DNA of 45,391 nt from Microbacteriaceae bacterium PS02066 (GTDB taxonomy: Bacteria > Actinomycetota > Actinomycetes > Actinomycetales > Microbacteriaceae), in contig JASCPH010000023.1 of assembly GCA_029959545.1 (NCBI GenBank), positions 1-45,391 of the forward strand, in the 5' to 3' direction. The translations under genes were made by a program, and so were the position numbers. This document shows positions 15,727 to 24,473 of the stretch, piece by piece (the first letter of the stretch is position 1; every line of letters begins with the position of its first letter). Below the pieces are notes generated by a model. The model saw nothing but the letters and a program-made list of their open reading frames with translations, was not told the origin of the DNA and did no database searches.

Positions 15727-16971
15727 TCACTCAGCGGATGTCGAGGCGTGTGCGTAGACGATCGGAACACCCCGGCGACGTTCGACCCCGTACGCGGTGA
15801 AAGCGATCGCGAGCCCCGCGGCGGCGAGAGCGGCTCCCACCCAGGGCGGGGCCACGAAGCCCCAGCCCGCGGCGATGACCGCACCGCCCAGGGCGGCGCC
15901 GAGGCTGTTGCCGATGTTGAGCGCCGAGTGGTTCAGCGCGGCGGCGATCGACTGGTTGTCGCCCGCCACATCCATGAGTCGCGTCTGAATCGCGGGGCTG
16001 AGCGCCGACGAGACGGCCCCCACCACGAACACCATGATCGCAAGCGCCCAGATCCAGACGGCGGTCAGGGCGAGAACGGCCAGCGACACCGCCAGCACCG
16101 CGAGCCCGAGCAGCAGCGTCCGCCGCAGATTGACGTCGGACTGGTGCCCGCCCAGCAGATTGCCGACCGTCATCCCGAGTCCCATGCCGACGAGCACGAG
16201 CGGCACGACCGCCTGCGGCGCATCGGCGACCTCGGTGACGAGCGGAGCCACGTAGCTGTACACCGCGAAGAAGCCGCCGAAGCCGATCGAGCCGATTCCG
16301 AGGGTGAACCACACCTGCGGGATGCGGAAGACGCCCAGCTCGGCCCGGAGCGTGCGCCCCGGCCGTCCCGGCGCGCGCGGCACGAAGAGGGCGATGCAGA
16401 TCGTGGCGAGCGCGAAGATCGCGGCGACGACGCCGAACGCGACGCGCCATCCGAACTGCTGCCCGAGGTAGGTCCCCGCGGGCACTCCGACGACATTCGC
16501 GACCGTGAGCCCCGTCAGCACGAAGGCGACGCCCTGTGCGCGCCGACCGGGACCGAGCACGTCGGCCGCGACGAGCGCGCCGATCCCGAAGTAGGCGCCG
16601 TGCGGGAGCCCCGCCAGAAAGCGTGAGACCGCGACGAGCTCGAAGTTCGGCGCAAGGACGGTGAGGGCGTTGAACACAGTCAGTGCCAGGGCGAGGACGA
16701 CCATTACCCGGTGGCGAGGGAACCGCGCGACGAGCCCCGCGATCGTCGGCGCGCCGACGACCACGCCGAGCGCGTAGAGACTGATCAGCCAGCCGGCCTG
16801 GGCGATGGCCGCATCCGGGTCCGCCGCCGACTGATTCGGTAGAAGCGCACCAGCGATGTCGGGCAGCAGCCCCATGACCGTGAACTCGGTCATGCCGATG
16901 CCGAAGCTGCCGATGGCGAGAGAGAGGAGCGCCCACATCGCCGCCCCCTTCGTCCGTGTCGAAGAGGTCAC
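15727..16971 (-). CDS. MFS transporter, DHA1/AraJ-like
   Basis: The 414-residue protein has about 12 TM segments. It begins with the AraJ/YdhP-type signature WALLSLAIGSFGIGMTEFTVMG (about residues 13-34), which includes the GTEFxxMG-like motif of sugar-efflux and purine/arabinose exporters. The loop after TM2 is ARFPRHRVMVVLAL. Probable exporter; the substrate cannot be told. GTG 16971 is preceded by TAGCAT 6 nt upstream. Convergent with metX, leaving a gap of 9 nt. Confidence 0.87.
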   Translation of the reverse strand: MTSSTRTKGAAMWALLSLAIGSFGIGMTEFTVMGLLPDIAGALLPNQSAADPDAAIAQAGWLISLYALGVVVGAPTIAGLVARFPRHRVMVVLALALTVFNALTVLAPNFELVAVSRFLAGLPHGAYFGIGALVAADVLGPGRRAQGVAFVLTGLTVANVVGVPAGTYLGQQFGWRVAFGVVAAIFALATICIALFVPRAPGRPGRTLRAELGVFRIPQVWFTLGIGSIGFGGFFAVYSYVAPLVTEVADAPQAVVPLVLVGMGLGMTVGNLLGGHQSDVNLRRTLLLGLAVLAVSLAVLALTAVWIWALAIMVFVVGAVSSALSPAIQTRLMDVAGDNQSIAAALNHSALNIGNSLGAALGGAVIAAGWGFVAPPWVGAALAAAGLAIAFTAYGVERRRGVPIVYAHASTSAE

Positions 16972-16977
16972 CGGAAC

Positions 16978-16983
16978 ATGCTA
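16978..16983 (-). promoter_or_regulatory. -10 box of the AraJ-like MFS gene (leaderless)
   Basis: On the minus strand TAGCAT ends 6 nt before GTG 16971. Confidence 0.55.
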
Positions 16984-17027
16984 GTCACGCGGACCGAGGT
17001 CGCCGAATCGTTTCGCTGGCCGGACCG

Positions 17028-17357
17028 TCAGGCCGAAGGGGCCTGGCCCGCAGCCGCATCCTCGATCGCCCGTTCGAGGCGCTCGATCTTGCCGTCCAGC
17101 TCGCCCGTGTAGCCGGGCCGGATGTCGGCTTTCAGCACGAGCGAGACGCGCGAGCCGAAGGGCAGCACGGCGTCGGTGGCCGCCTTCACGACGGCGAACA
17201 CCTCGTCCCACTCCCCCTCGATCTCGGTGAACATGGAGCCGGTTCGGTGGGGCAGCCCGGAATCGCGCACGACCTTCACGGCAGCGGCGACGGCGTCGTG
17301 CACGGAGCCATCCGCGCGGCCCGTGCCGCTCGGGGCGACGGAGAAGGCGATGAGCAT
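17028..17357 (-). CDS. Thiamine-binding protein (DUF77/MTH1187-YkoF family)
   Basis: The 109-residue protein has the DUF77 pattern: an N-terminal strand MLIAFSVAPSG, a VHDAVAAAVKVVRDSGLPHRTGSMFTEIEG helix-strand, and a VFAVVKAATDAVLPFGSRVSLVLKADIRPG segment. Family members bind thiamine or hydroxymethylpyrimidine with unclear roles in vitamin trafficking. ATG 17357 follows an AAAGGACC site and lies 13 nt after the glycosyltransferase stop, so it is probably the last gene of the nnrD-glycosyltransferase unit. No TPP riboswitch was seen. Confidence 0.82.
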   Translation of the reverse strand: MLIAFSVAPSGTGRADGSVHDAVAAAVKVVRDSGLPHRTGSMFTEIEGEWDEVFAVVKAATDAVLPFGSRVSLVLKADIRPGYTGELDGKIERLERAIEDAAAGQAPSA

Positions 17358-17370
17358 GCCGGTCCTTTCG

Positions 17371-18648
17371 TCAGCCGGCGAAGACGCCGGGCTTGCGGGC
17401 GAAGCTGGAGCGCGTACGCACCCGAGCGAGCGTGACCACCGCCCACGCGGCGATCACGACGAGCAGGATGTTGCGGATCGTGATGACCACGACAGGGAAC
17501 GGCAACGCCACCAACAGGTCGAAGTACACCATGGGGTAGATGATCTGCGTGGCGCCTGCGATCGCGAGCACGAGAACGGCGGGACCGAACCAGCGCCTGC
17601 GGTCCAGCACCAGGGCGATCACCAGCGGCACGCTCAGCCAGACCATGTACTGCGGCGAGCCCACCTTGTTCAGAGCGATGAACGCCGCGACGAGGGCGAG
17701 CGAGAGCGTGGGGAAGACGGCGCTGAAGTGAGCGCCGCGCCACATCTTGTACGCACCCAATGCGGCGATGCCCAGCACCCCGACGGCAAGCAACGGCGTC
17801 ATGACGGCGATCACCGGGTTGACGGCGGGCCCCGACACCTCGAACGTCAGGAGGTCCGGGTCGTAGAAGATCTGCGAGGGTCCGCCGAGCATCGCGTCCC
17901 ACAGGTAGAAGGTGCTGACGGGCGACTCCACCTGCAGACCTCGACCGGTCTGATCGCTGACGAAGCCGAAGGCGTACGCCGCGCCGCCCAGCAGCACGAC
18001 GGCCCCGAGGGTCACGCCGCTGACGGCGGCGGCCGCGCCGATCACGGCAAGACGGCGGCGGACGGCGATGACCGCGGCCGCCAGGATGGCAGCCGGCCAC
18101 ACCTTGATCCACGTCGCGACCGCGAGAAGCGCGGCGCCGAGCCATGGGCGACCGACCAGCCACAGCGCTCCCATGATGCCCAGCGGCACCGTGACCGCAT
18201 CCAACCGGTACAACGCGACCGGGCCCATCAGCGCGATGAACGCGAGCCAGAACCAGGCCGCCGTGACGCGGCCGCGCGAACGTGCGCGTCCCACGAGGAC
18301 GGCGAACGCCGCAGCGTCCACGAGGCCCACCATGATCGCCCACGCCGGCGTGTATGAGACCGCCCAGGCGAACAGCCACGTGGCGAGCATCGGCAGCATC
18401 GCGAGCTGCGGATAGACCCACGCATCGGTCAGCCCGACGAAGCCGTAGTACGCGCTGACCTGCTGGCCCGTCGCCGTGTCGATCTGCGGCCACCAGCCGC
18501 CGTTGAGGTATGCCCCCGACCACGGCTCATACACCCGATAGACGTCGCCCATGGGTTCGTTGGGCATGACCCATCCGAGAACGGAGACCCCGATATGGAC
18601 GACGAGGAACGCGATCCACAACAGAGCCCGTCTCGACACGCGCCTCAT
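17371..18648 (-). CDS. Polytopic glycosyltransferase family 87 (DUF2029)-like protein
   Basis: The 425-residue integral membrane protein has an N-terminal TM (ALLWIAFLVVHIGVSVLGW), then an extracytoplasmic loop NEPMGDVYRVYEPW that carries an acidic residue at the place where GT-C transferases bind polyprenyl-phosphate sugars, and about ten further TM segments. The LDAVTVPLG, WIKVWPAA and NKVGSPQYMVWLSVPL segments fit the GT87 family (PimE/DUF2029-like mannosyltransferases). It probably transfers a sugar from a lipid-linked donor to an envelope glycan or lipid. ATG 18648 was chosen; GTG 18660 is four codons upstream. It lies 29 nt after nnrD. Confidence 0.78.
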   Translation of the reverse strand: MRRVSRRALLWIAFLVVHIGVSVLGWVMPNEPMGDVYRVYEPWSGAYLNGGWWPQIDTATGQQVSAYYGFVGLTDAWVYPQLAMLPMLATWLFAWAVSYTPAWAIMVGLVDAAAFAVLVGRARSRGRVTAAWFWLAFIALMGPVALYRLDAVTVPLGIMGALWLVGRPWLGAALLAVATWIKVWPAAILAAAVIAVRRRLAVIGAAAAVSGVTLGAVVLLGGAAYAFGFVSDQTGRGLQVESPVSTFYLWDAMLGGPSQIFYDPDLLTFEVSGPAVNPVIAVMTPLLAVGVLGIAALGAYKMWRGAHFSAVFPTLSLALVAAFIALNKVGSPQYMVWLSVPLVIALVLDRRRWFGPAVLVLAIAGATQIIYPMVYFDLLVALPFPVVVITIRNILLVVIAAWAVVTLARVRTRSSFARKPGVFAG

Positions 18649-18677
18649 CCTACGGGGCACGCTGTGGAGCTTCCTGA

Positions 18678-19517
18678 TCAGCGGTGGGAGGCGAGCGCCT
18701 CCGCGACCGCGCGTGGCAGGTGGTCTGCGACATCCAACGCAGCGATCGGACCGCCCCGGCTTCCCCACCGCGCGGAGGCCAGCGCGCCTGCGCGCCCGTG
18801 CAACCAGGCAGCTGCCGCGGCCGCATCCGCGAGGCGTTCCGGGGTGGCATCGCCGAAGGCGACCGCGCCCGCGACGACCGCACCGATCGCGCCGGCGAGC
18901 ACGTCTCCCGTGCCGGCTGTGGCGAGCCACGGCACTCCGGACCGGATGCGGCGAAGGCCACCGTCGGGATCCGCGACGAGAGTGACGGCGCCCTTCAGCA
19001 GCACGACCGCCCCCATCTCGTGAGCGGCCTGGCGGGCCTCTGCCTCCCGGTCGCCCATCGGTGCGAGCCCGAGCGCCTCGCGAAGCCGGGCGAACTCCCG
19101 CGCGTGAGGGGTGAGGATCATCGGAGCCGTCGCCTCGGGCGCCAGATCCAGCGCGCCCGCGTCGACGACGACGGGCTCGCGACCCGCGAGCACCGTGCGC
19201 AGGGCCTCGGTCTCGGCGGCTTCGCGGGACGCGGCATCCGTGCCCGAACCGATCACCCAGGCCTGAACCCGGCCGGGCGCCGTGACCGTTTCGGGCCTGC
19301 GTGCGAGCACCATGTCGGCGGCCCGAGAGGGGCCGATGTAGCGCACCATCCCGCATCCGGTGTGCCACGCGGCGCTCACCCCGAGCACCGCCGCGCCCGG
19401 GTAGTCCGCCGAGCCGGTGCGCAAGCCCACCACACCCCGGGAATACTTGTCATCGTCCGCCGTTGGCATGCGAAGGATGCGCGCAGTGCGCGCCGCATCC
19501 TGTTCGATCGCCGTCAT
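18678..19517 (-). CDS. nnrD: ADP-dependent NAD(P)H-hydrate dehydratase
   Basis: The 279-residue protein has the ribokinase-like CARKD fold: KYSRGVVGLRTGSADYPGAAVL near the N-terminus (nucleotide lobe), MILTPHAREFARL in the middle and the anion-hole motif TAGTGDVLAGAIG (about residues 219-231). It repairs damaged NAD(P)H hydrates by ADP-dependent dehydration. The epimerase half (NnrE) found fused in many bacteria is absent here, so that activity must be elsewhere. ATG 19517 lies 6 nt after TAGGGT, a probable leaderless start for an operon with the glycosyltransferase and DUF77 genes. Confidence 0.93.
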   Translation of the reverse strand: MTAIEQDAARTARILRMPTADDDKYSRGVVGLRTGSADYPGAAVLGVSAAWHTGCGMVRYIGPSRAADMVLARRPETVTAPGRVQAWVIGSGTDAASREAAETEALRTVLAGREPVVVDAGALDLAPEATAPMILTPHAREFARLREALGLAPMGDREAEARQAAHEMGAVVLLKGAVTLVADPDGGLRRIRSGVPWLATAGTGDVLAGAIGAVVAGAVAFGDATPERLADAAAAAAWLHGRAGALASARWGSRGGPIAALDVADHLPRAVAEALASHR

Positions 19518-19523
19518 GGCGCC

Positions 19524-19529
19524 ACCCTA
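19524..19529 (-). promoter_or_regulatory. -10 box of the nnrD operon (leaderless)
   Basis: On the minus strand TAGGGT ends 6 nt before ATG 19517. The box lies only 17 nt from the divergent OYE start, beside its Shine-Dalgarno. Confidence 0.6.
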
Positions 19530-19545
19530 TCCGCGAAGGAGTACC

Positions 19546-20610
19546 GTGACCGCGCTGTTCAGCCCCTACACGATCCGAGGCGTCGAGTTCCGCAACCGCC
19601 TGTGGGTCGCCCCCATGTGCCAGTACAGCGCGAAGGACGGCTTCCCGGGCGAGTGGCACCACGTGCATCTCGCCCAGTTCGCCTCTGGCGGCGCGGGGCT
19701 GGTCATCAGCGAGGCGACCGCGGTGTCACCCGAGGGCCGGATCTCCCCCGAGGACACGGGCATCTACTCCGACGAACAGCGCGACGCCTGGGCGCCCATC
19801 GTGACCGCGATCCACGCCCGTGGCGCGGCCGCCGGCATCCAGCTCGCCCACGCCGGACGCAAGGCATCGACCTACTCTCCCTTCTCCGGGCACCGCGGCA
19901 CCGTGCCGGCGGAGGCCGGCGGATGGGAGGCGGTCGCCCCGTCCCCGATCGCCTTCGAGGGCTACGCCACCCCGCGCGAGCTCACCCTCGACGAGATCGA
20001 TGCGCTCGTCGCCTCCTTCGCCTCCGCCGCACGCCGCGCCGTCGAGGCGGGCTTCGACGTCCTCGAAGTGCACGCCGCACACGGCTATCTGCTGCACGAG
20101 TTCCTCTCGCCGCTGTCGAATCACCGCACCGACGAGTTCGGCGGCCCGCTGGTCAATCGCGCGCGCCTGCTGCTGCGGGTCGTCGCCGCGGTGCGCGAGG
20201 CGGCCGGCGAGCTGCCCGTGTTCGTCCGCTTCTCCGGCACCGACTGGGCAGAGGGCGGCTGGGACATCGAGGAGACCGCGCAGGTCGCCGTCTGGGCGGC
20301 GGAGGCAGGAGCCGACTTCTTCGACATCTCCTCGGGCGGGCTCGTCGCCCACCAGGACATCACCGTCGGCCCCGGCTACCAGGTGCCGCTGGCCAGGCGC
20401 GTGCGCGACGAGGGCCTCGCCGTCAGCGCCGTCGGACTCATCGACACCGGCGCGCAGGCCGAGCAGGTGCTGCAGGACGGCGACGCGGACGCGATCATGG
20501 CGGCCCGGGAGTGGCTCCGCGATCCGCACTTCGCACTCCGCGCCGCCGACGAGCTCGGCGTCGTCGGCCCCTGGCCGCCGCAGTACGAGCGCGCCGCTCG
20601 GCGCCGCTGA
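19546..20610 (+). CDS. NADH:flavin oxidoreductase, YqjM-type old yellow enzyme
   Basis: The 354-residue FMN TIM-barrel enzyme has Cys25 in APMCQYS, the redox-sensing cysteine of thermophilic-like/YqjM OYEs, the HAGRKAS motif and the substrate-binding pair in VHAAHGYLLHEFLSPLSNHRTDEFGG. It reduces activated C=C bonds with NADPH and is usually linked to detoxification or oxidative stress. The start is GTG 19546 after a good GAAGGAG site; longer frames upstream overlap nnrD and are rejected. Divergent from the nnrD operon with a 28-nt gap. Confidence 0.92.
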   Translation: MTALFSPYTIRGVEFRNRLWVAPMCQYSAKDGFPGEWHHVHLAQFASGGAGLVISEATAVSPEGRISPEDTGIYSDEQRDAWAPIVTAIHARGAAAGIQLAHAGRKASTYSPFSGHRGTVPAEAGGWEAVAPSPIAFEGYATPRELTLDEIDALVASFASAARRAVEAGFDVLEVHAAHGYLLHEFLSPLSNHRTDEFGGPLVNRARLLLRVVAAVREAAGELPVFVRFSGTDWAEGGWDIEETAQVAVWAAEAGADFFDISSGGLVAHQDITVGPGYQVPLARRVRDEGLAVSAVGLIDTGAQAEQVLQDGDADAIMAAREWLRDPHFALRAADELGVVGPWPPQYERAARRR

Positions 20611-20617
20611 GACCTGC

Positions 20618-21670
20618 TCAGCGGCCGCGGCGCGTCGCGTCCTGCACTTCGCCGATCAGCTCCTCGATGACGTCTTCCAGGAAGAGGACGGCGGTCGTGT
20701 TGCCCTGAGCGTCGCGCACCTGGGCGAGGTGGCGCCCTGCCCGGCGCATGGCCGCCAGCGCATCCTCGAGGTCGGTCGTCTCCTGCACCTGCACCATGTG
20801 GTGGATCCGCTTGGCCGGGATCGGACGATCGACCGAGGGGTCGACACCGTCCTCGGCGACACGCAGCACATCCTTCAGGTGCACGTACCCGACCGGCATC
20901 CCCTCGTCGTCGACGATCACGTAACGCGAGAAGCCGTGCCGGGCGACCGCGCGCTCGATCTCGTCCGGCGTCGTCAGCTGCGGCAGCGTCACCAGATCCG
21001 CGAGCGGGACGGCCACGTCGCCCGCATCCTTGTCGGTGAACTCGACGACCGCCGAGACCGTTCCGGAGGCGTCCTCGAGAACGCCCTCGATGCGCGACTG
21101 GTTGACAATCGTGGCCACCTCTTCGAGCGTGAAGGTCGAGGCGGCCTCGTCCTTCGGCTCCACGCGGAACAGGCGCACCACGTGATTGGCGATCCAGTTC
21201 AGCGTGACGATGACGGGGTGGAACACCCGCGACACCCACACGAGCGGCGGCGCCAGCATCAGCACCGCCCGGTCGGGCACGGAGAAGGCCAGGTTCTTCG
21301 GCACCATCTCGCCGAAGACCACGTGCAGGTACGACACCAGCACGAGCGCCACGACGAAGGCGATGACGTCGACGGCTGCCTCGCCCCATCCCGTCAGCTC
21401 GAGCGGCACGGCCAGCAAGTGATGGATCGCCGGCTCCGAGACGTTCAGGATGAGCAGCGAGCAGATCGTGATGCCGAGCTGGCACGTCGCGAGCATGAGC
21501 GTCGCGTGCTCCATCGCCCACAGCGCCGTCTTCGCGGAGCGCGAGCCCTTCTCTGCGAGCGGCTCGATCTGCGAGCGCCGTGCGGAGATCACGGCGAACT
21601 CCGCACCGACGAAAAACGCGTTGAAGACCAGCAGCACGACCAGCCAGAGGATTCCCGCCCAGTCGTTCAT
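20618..21670 (-). CDS. Hemolysin/CorC family protein, CNNM and CBS domains only
   Basis: The 350-residue protein has an N-terminal CNNM/DUF21 transmembrane domain (about residues 5-195, with GAEFAVISARRSQIE and the GEMVPKNLAF motif) and a CBS pair (about 210-345). The C-terminal CorC_HlyC domain found in full-length members (about 430) is missing. Family members are proposed Mg/Co efflux or ion transporters. ATG 21670 overlaps the stop codon of the longer paralogue by 4 nt, so the two are likely made together and may form a heteromer. Confidence 0.88.
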   Translation of the reverse strand: MNDWAGILWLVVLLVFNAFFVGAEFAVISARRSQIEPLAEKGSRSAKTALWAMEHATLMLATCQLGITICSLLILNVSEPAIHHLLAVPLELTGWGEAAVDVIAFVVALVLVSYLHVVFGEMVPKNLAFSVPDRAVLMLAPPLVWVSRVFHPVIVTLNWIANHVVRLFRVEPKDEAASTFTLEEVATIVNQSRIEGVLEDASGTVSAVVEFTDKDAGDVAVPLADLVTLPQLTTPDEIERAVARHGFSRYVIVDDEGMPVGYVHLKDVLRVAEDGVDPSVDRPIPAKRIHHMVQVQETTDLEDALAAMRRAGRHLAQVRDAQGNTTAVLFLEDVIEELIGEVQDATRRGR

Positions 21671-22998
21671 CGGGTCCGCTCCTGCTCGTCGATGTCCGCA
21701 TCCTCGGGGACGGGTCTGGGGGTGAAGCGCACACGGTCGACACGGCGACCGTCCATGCGCACGACGGCGAGGGTGCCGTCTTCGATCTCGACCTCGTCGC
21801 CGACGGCCGGGATGCGGCCGAGCTCGGCCATGAGGAAGCCACCGAGCGTGTCGTAGACCTCGCCCTCGGGTACGCGGATCCCGGTGCGATCGAGCACCTC
21901 GTCGGGGCGCAGCGCCGCCGACACGGTGAGCGAGTCCGCCCCGCGCACGATCTCGGCCCGGCGACGGTCGTGCTCATCGAGCACCTCGCCCACGATCTCC
22001 TCGACAAGGTCTTCGAGGGTGACCACTCCCGCCGTCCCGCCGTACTCGTCGACCACGACCGCCATCTGATAGCCCCGGGCGCGAAGCTCCGCGACGAGCT
22101 GATCGAGGTGCACGGTCTCGGGCACCCGCAGGGGCTCGGTCGCGAGGGCTGCGGCGGGCACATCGGTGCGCCGCTCACGCGGAACGCCGACAGCGGCCTT
22201 CAGATGGACGATGCCGACGATGTCGTCCATGGACTCGCCGAACACAGGAAAGCGGCTATGTCCCGTCTTGCGGGCAAGCTGGATGACGTCGTTCGCCGAG
22301 TCGGATGCGGCGACCGCGTGCACGCGCGGACGCGGCGTCATCACGTCGCCGGCGGTCAGCCGCGCGAAGGTGAGGCTGCGATCCAGCAGCGACGCGGTGT
22401 CCTCCTCCAGCACGCCGGCACTCGCCGATCGACGCACGAGGCTGGAGAGCTCTTCTGCGGTGCGGGCTCCCGAGAGCTCCTCCTTCGGTTCGATGCCGAT
22501 GGCGCGCAGGATGCCGTTCGCGCTGCCGTTGAGCACGGACACCGCGGGGCGGAAGACGGTCGTGAACGCGACCTGGAACGGCATGACCAGCTTCGCCGTC
22601 TGGCGCGGGATCGCGAGCGCGAAGTTCTTGGGGACCAGCTCGCCGAGAATCATCGAGAAGACCGTGGCGATGGCGATGCCGATCGTGGCCGCGAGCCCCA
22701 CCACGATCGCCTCCGGCACGCCCCACCCGGCCAGCACGGGGCGCAGGAGGTTGGAGATCGCCGGCTCCATCGTGTAACCGGTGAGCAACGTCGTCAATGT
22801 GATGCCCAGCTGCGCGCTCGACAGATGGGTCGAGGTGATGCGCAGCGCGTTGATGGTCATCGTGAGTCGCGACTCACCCGCATCCCTGCGCGCTTCGAGG
22901 TCGGCACGGTCGAGGTTGACCAGCGCGAACTCGCTGGCGACGAACAGACCGGTTCCGATCGTGAGCAAGAGCCCCACGCCCAGCATGACGTAATCCAT
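21667..22998 (-). CDS. Hemolysin/CorC family transporter (CNNM-CBS-CorC_HlyC)
   Basis: The 443-residue protein has a CNNM membrane domain with VASEFALVNLDRADLE and GELVPKNFALAIPR, a CBS pair (VMTPRPRVHAV onward, with VDEYGGTAGVVTLEDLVEEI) and a C-terminal CorC_HlyC domain (DSLTVSAALRPDEV to the end). Probable membrane divalent-cation transporter. ATG 22998 follows a strong GGGAGGTGA site; GTG one codon earlier is an alternative. First gene of a coupled pair with the shorter paralogue. Confidence 0.9.
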   Translation of the reverse strand: MDYVMLGVGLLLTIGTGLFVASEFALVNLDRADLEARRDAGESRLTMTINALRITSTHLSSAQLGITLTTLLTGYTMEPAISNLLRPVLAGWGVPEAIVVGLAATIGIAIATVFSMILGELVPKNFALAIPRQTAKLVMPFQVAFTTVFRPAVSVLNGSANGILRAIGIEPKEELSGARTAEELSSLVRRSASAGVLEEDTASLLDRSLTFARLTAGDVMTPRPRVHAVAASDSANDVIQLARKTGHSRFPVFGESMDDIVGIVHLKAAVGVPRERRTDVPAAALATEPLRVPETVHLDQLVAELRARGYQMAVVVDEYGGTAGVVTLEDLVEEIVGEVLDEHDRRRAEIVRGADSLTVSAALRPDEVLDRTGIRVPEGEVYDTLGGFLMAELGRIPAVGDEVEIEDGTLAVVRMDGRRVDRVRFTPRPVPEDADIDEQERTR

Positions 22999-23165
22999 CA
23001 CACGTCACCTCCCTCGGGGGAGGCGGGTCGGTGGGGCCATCGTCTGCAACTGGGAGGGTCGTCCATCGTGCCGGACAGTCTACGGGAGCCCCGCCCCCGC
23101 CGTCCCGTTCCTGTGTACTCCGGGCGCCGGGCGCTCGGCGCCCACCACCCTGCCCCGGTTGCCGT

Positions 23166-23243
23166 TGCCCGAGTTGCGTCGCGTATGCGCATCCGCCACA
23201 GTTCTGCGCAACTGCGCCAGATCATCACTGTCGCAGTTGCGCA
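23166..23243. repeat. Inverted-repeat block upstream of the AbiEi-like gene
   Basis: The 386-nt gap between the CorC-like gene and the AbiEi-like gene has no recognised gene. It holds a 17-mer TGCCCGAGTTGCGTCGC (23166-23182) that recurs exactly, inverted, after the gene (24432-24448), a GCATCCGCCACAGT word shared with that downstream block, and a perfect 12-bp inverted repeat (TGCGCAACTGCG at 23205-23216, complement at 23232-23243, 15-nt loop). Two GGATGCGG words lie nearer the gene (23312, 23338). Confidence 0.75.
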
Positions 23244-23384
23244 CATGTGTCGCCCGACGCGCGGCCCACCTGCCGTGCGGCGGCACGTGTGCCCCTCCTC
23301 CCCCGGGCGACGGATGCGGCGCGTCCTCCCCGGGGACGGATGCGGCCCCATCCGCCGTCGCCGACTACGCCGCACGATAGACGC

Positions 23385-24350
23385 ATGACCTGGCGCGACG
23401 CTCCCCCGCTCACAGGGCTTCGCCGACGACGTGACGAGCCCTTCGATCGGCTGGACGAGCGACGGCTACGTCGCGAGATCGACGCTGGGATCGTCGTGCG
23501 CGCCGCACCCGGGGTCTTCGTCGACGGCACCCGCTGGCGCGCGCTCACCCCCATGGCGCGCCACGCGCAACGCGTCTGGGAGGCCTCGATCCGCGTCGCC
23601 CCGGGTACCGTCTTCAGCCACCACGCCGCGGCGGCCCTCCACGGCATCGACACGCTCGGCGAGTGGCCGGCGCGGCTGGACGTCTCCGTCGAGGCGGATG
23701 CGGGCGGGCGCTCCACCGGGCTGATGCGTCGGCACACGCGCGCGATGGCGAAGGCGGAGCTCCTGCCGTGGGGCGATTGCTTCGTCACGAGTCCGGCCCA
23801 GACCGCGGTCGATCTCGCCGCATCCGGTCCGTTCGTGCAGGGGGTGGCCGCGATCGACCAGGCGATCTGGAGCGGACGCCCCGGCGGAGCGCTTGCCACC
23901 CTGGCGCAGGTGCGAGAACGTGTGGCTGCGCGACCGCGGCGGGGGCTCGCCCGCATCCACCGCGCTCTCTCGTTCGCGCGTGTCGGCGCGGCCAACGTCC
24001 GGGAGAGCCAAAGCAGAGTGCTGATCGTGGAGCTCGGGTTCCCGGAGCCGGAGATCCAGCACCGCATCCGCCTCACCGACGGCGCGCTGTACATCGCCGA
24101 CTTCTTCTGGCCGCAGCGTGACCACATCGGCGAGTTCGACGGCCTCGGCAAGTACTTCACCCGTGCTCGCGAAAGCGGACGCACGCCCCTGCAGTCCCTC
24201 GCGGCGGAGAAGGATCGAGAGGACGCCCTGCGGCGTGTCGTCAGCGGGTTCTCGCGATGGCGCACCGGCGATCTCGATGACCCGCGGCGCCTGTACGACA
24301 TCCTCCGCGGCGCCGGACTCCCGACATCCCGCCCGCGTCCGCTGGGCTAG
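23385..24350 (+). CDS. AbiEi-like protein with a DUF559/Vsr-like nuclease-type C-terminus
   Basis: The 321-residue protein starts with an HTH-type segment of the AbiEi antitoxin kind (RLDERRLRREIDAGIVVRAAPGVFV, about 22-46), then the AbiEi-like region with SHHAAAALHGI and TSPAQTAVDLA. The C-terminus has the order Glu207-X31-Asp239 (YIADFFWP)-X10-Glu250-X-Asp252 (GEFDGLGKY, Lys256), which fits the PD-(D/E)XK/Vsr-like fold of DUF559 proteins. Such fusions are common in actinobacteria and not characterised. No AbiEii-like toxin or other partner is adjacent. It is flanked on both sides by related inverted repeats. The start ATG 23385 has no Shine-Dalgarno. Confidence 0.75.
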   Translation: MTWRDAPPLTGLRRRRDEPFDRLDERRLRREIDAGIVVRAAPGVFVDGTRWRALTPMARHAQRVWEASIRVAPGTVFSHHAAAALHGIDTLGEWPARLDVSVEADAGGRSTGLMRRHTRAMAKAELLPWGDCFVTSPAQTAVDLAASGPFVQGVAAIDQAIWSGRPGGALATLAQVRERVAARPRRGLARIHRALSFARVGAANVRESQSRVLIVELGFPEPEIQHRIRLTDGALYIADFFWPQRDHIGEFDGLGKYFTRARESGRTPLQSLAAEKDREDALRRVVSGFSRWRTGDLDDPRRLYDILRGAGLPTSRPRPLG

Positions 24351-24360
24351 CCCCGCTGGC

Positions 24361-24448
24361 GCCACACTTTTGCGCAGCGGCGCCTGTCGATCACTGTGGC
24401 GGATGCGGAAAAGTGGCGCATCTGCGCAGATGCGACGCAACTCGGGCA
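24361..24448. repeat. Inverted-repeat block downstream of the AbiEi-like gene
   Basis: It contains an imperfect stem (GCCACACTTTT facing AAAAGTGGC), a perfect 18-nt palindrome CGCATCTGCGCAGATGCG (24417-24434) and, at 24432-24448, the exact inverted copy of the upstream 17-mer. The rest of the block is a degenerate inverted relative of 23183-23243. It may also serve as a terminator between this gene and the convergent guaB1. Confidence 0.75.
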
Positions 24449-24473
24449 TGGAGGAGTCGAGCCCGGGACGGCG

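Noticed and set aside
19440..19464. GGAAT-N17-GTT before the old yellow enzyme gene as a SigR promoter
   Set aside because: Spacer is 17 nt instead of 18-19 and the site lies inside nnrD coding sequence; a chance match is likely.
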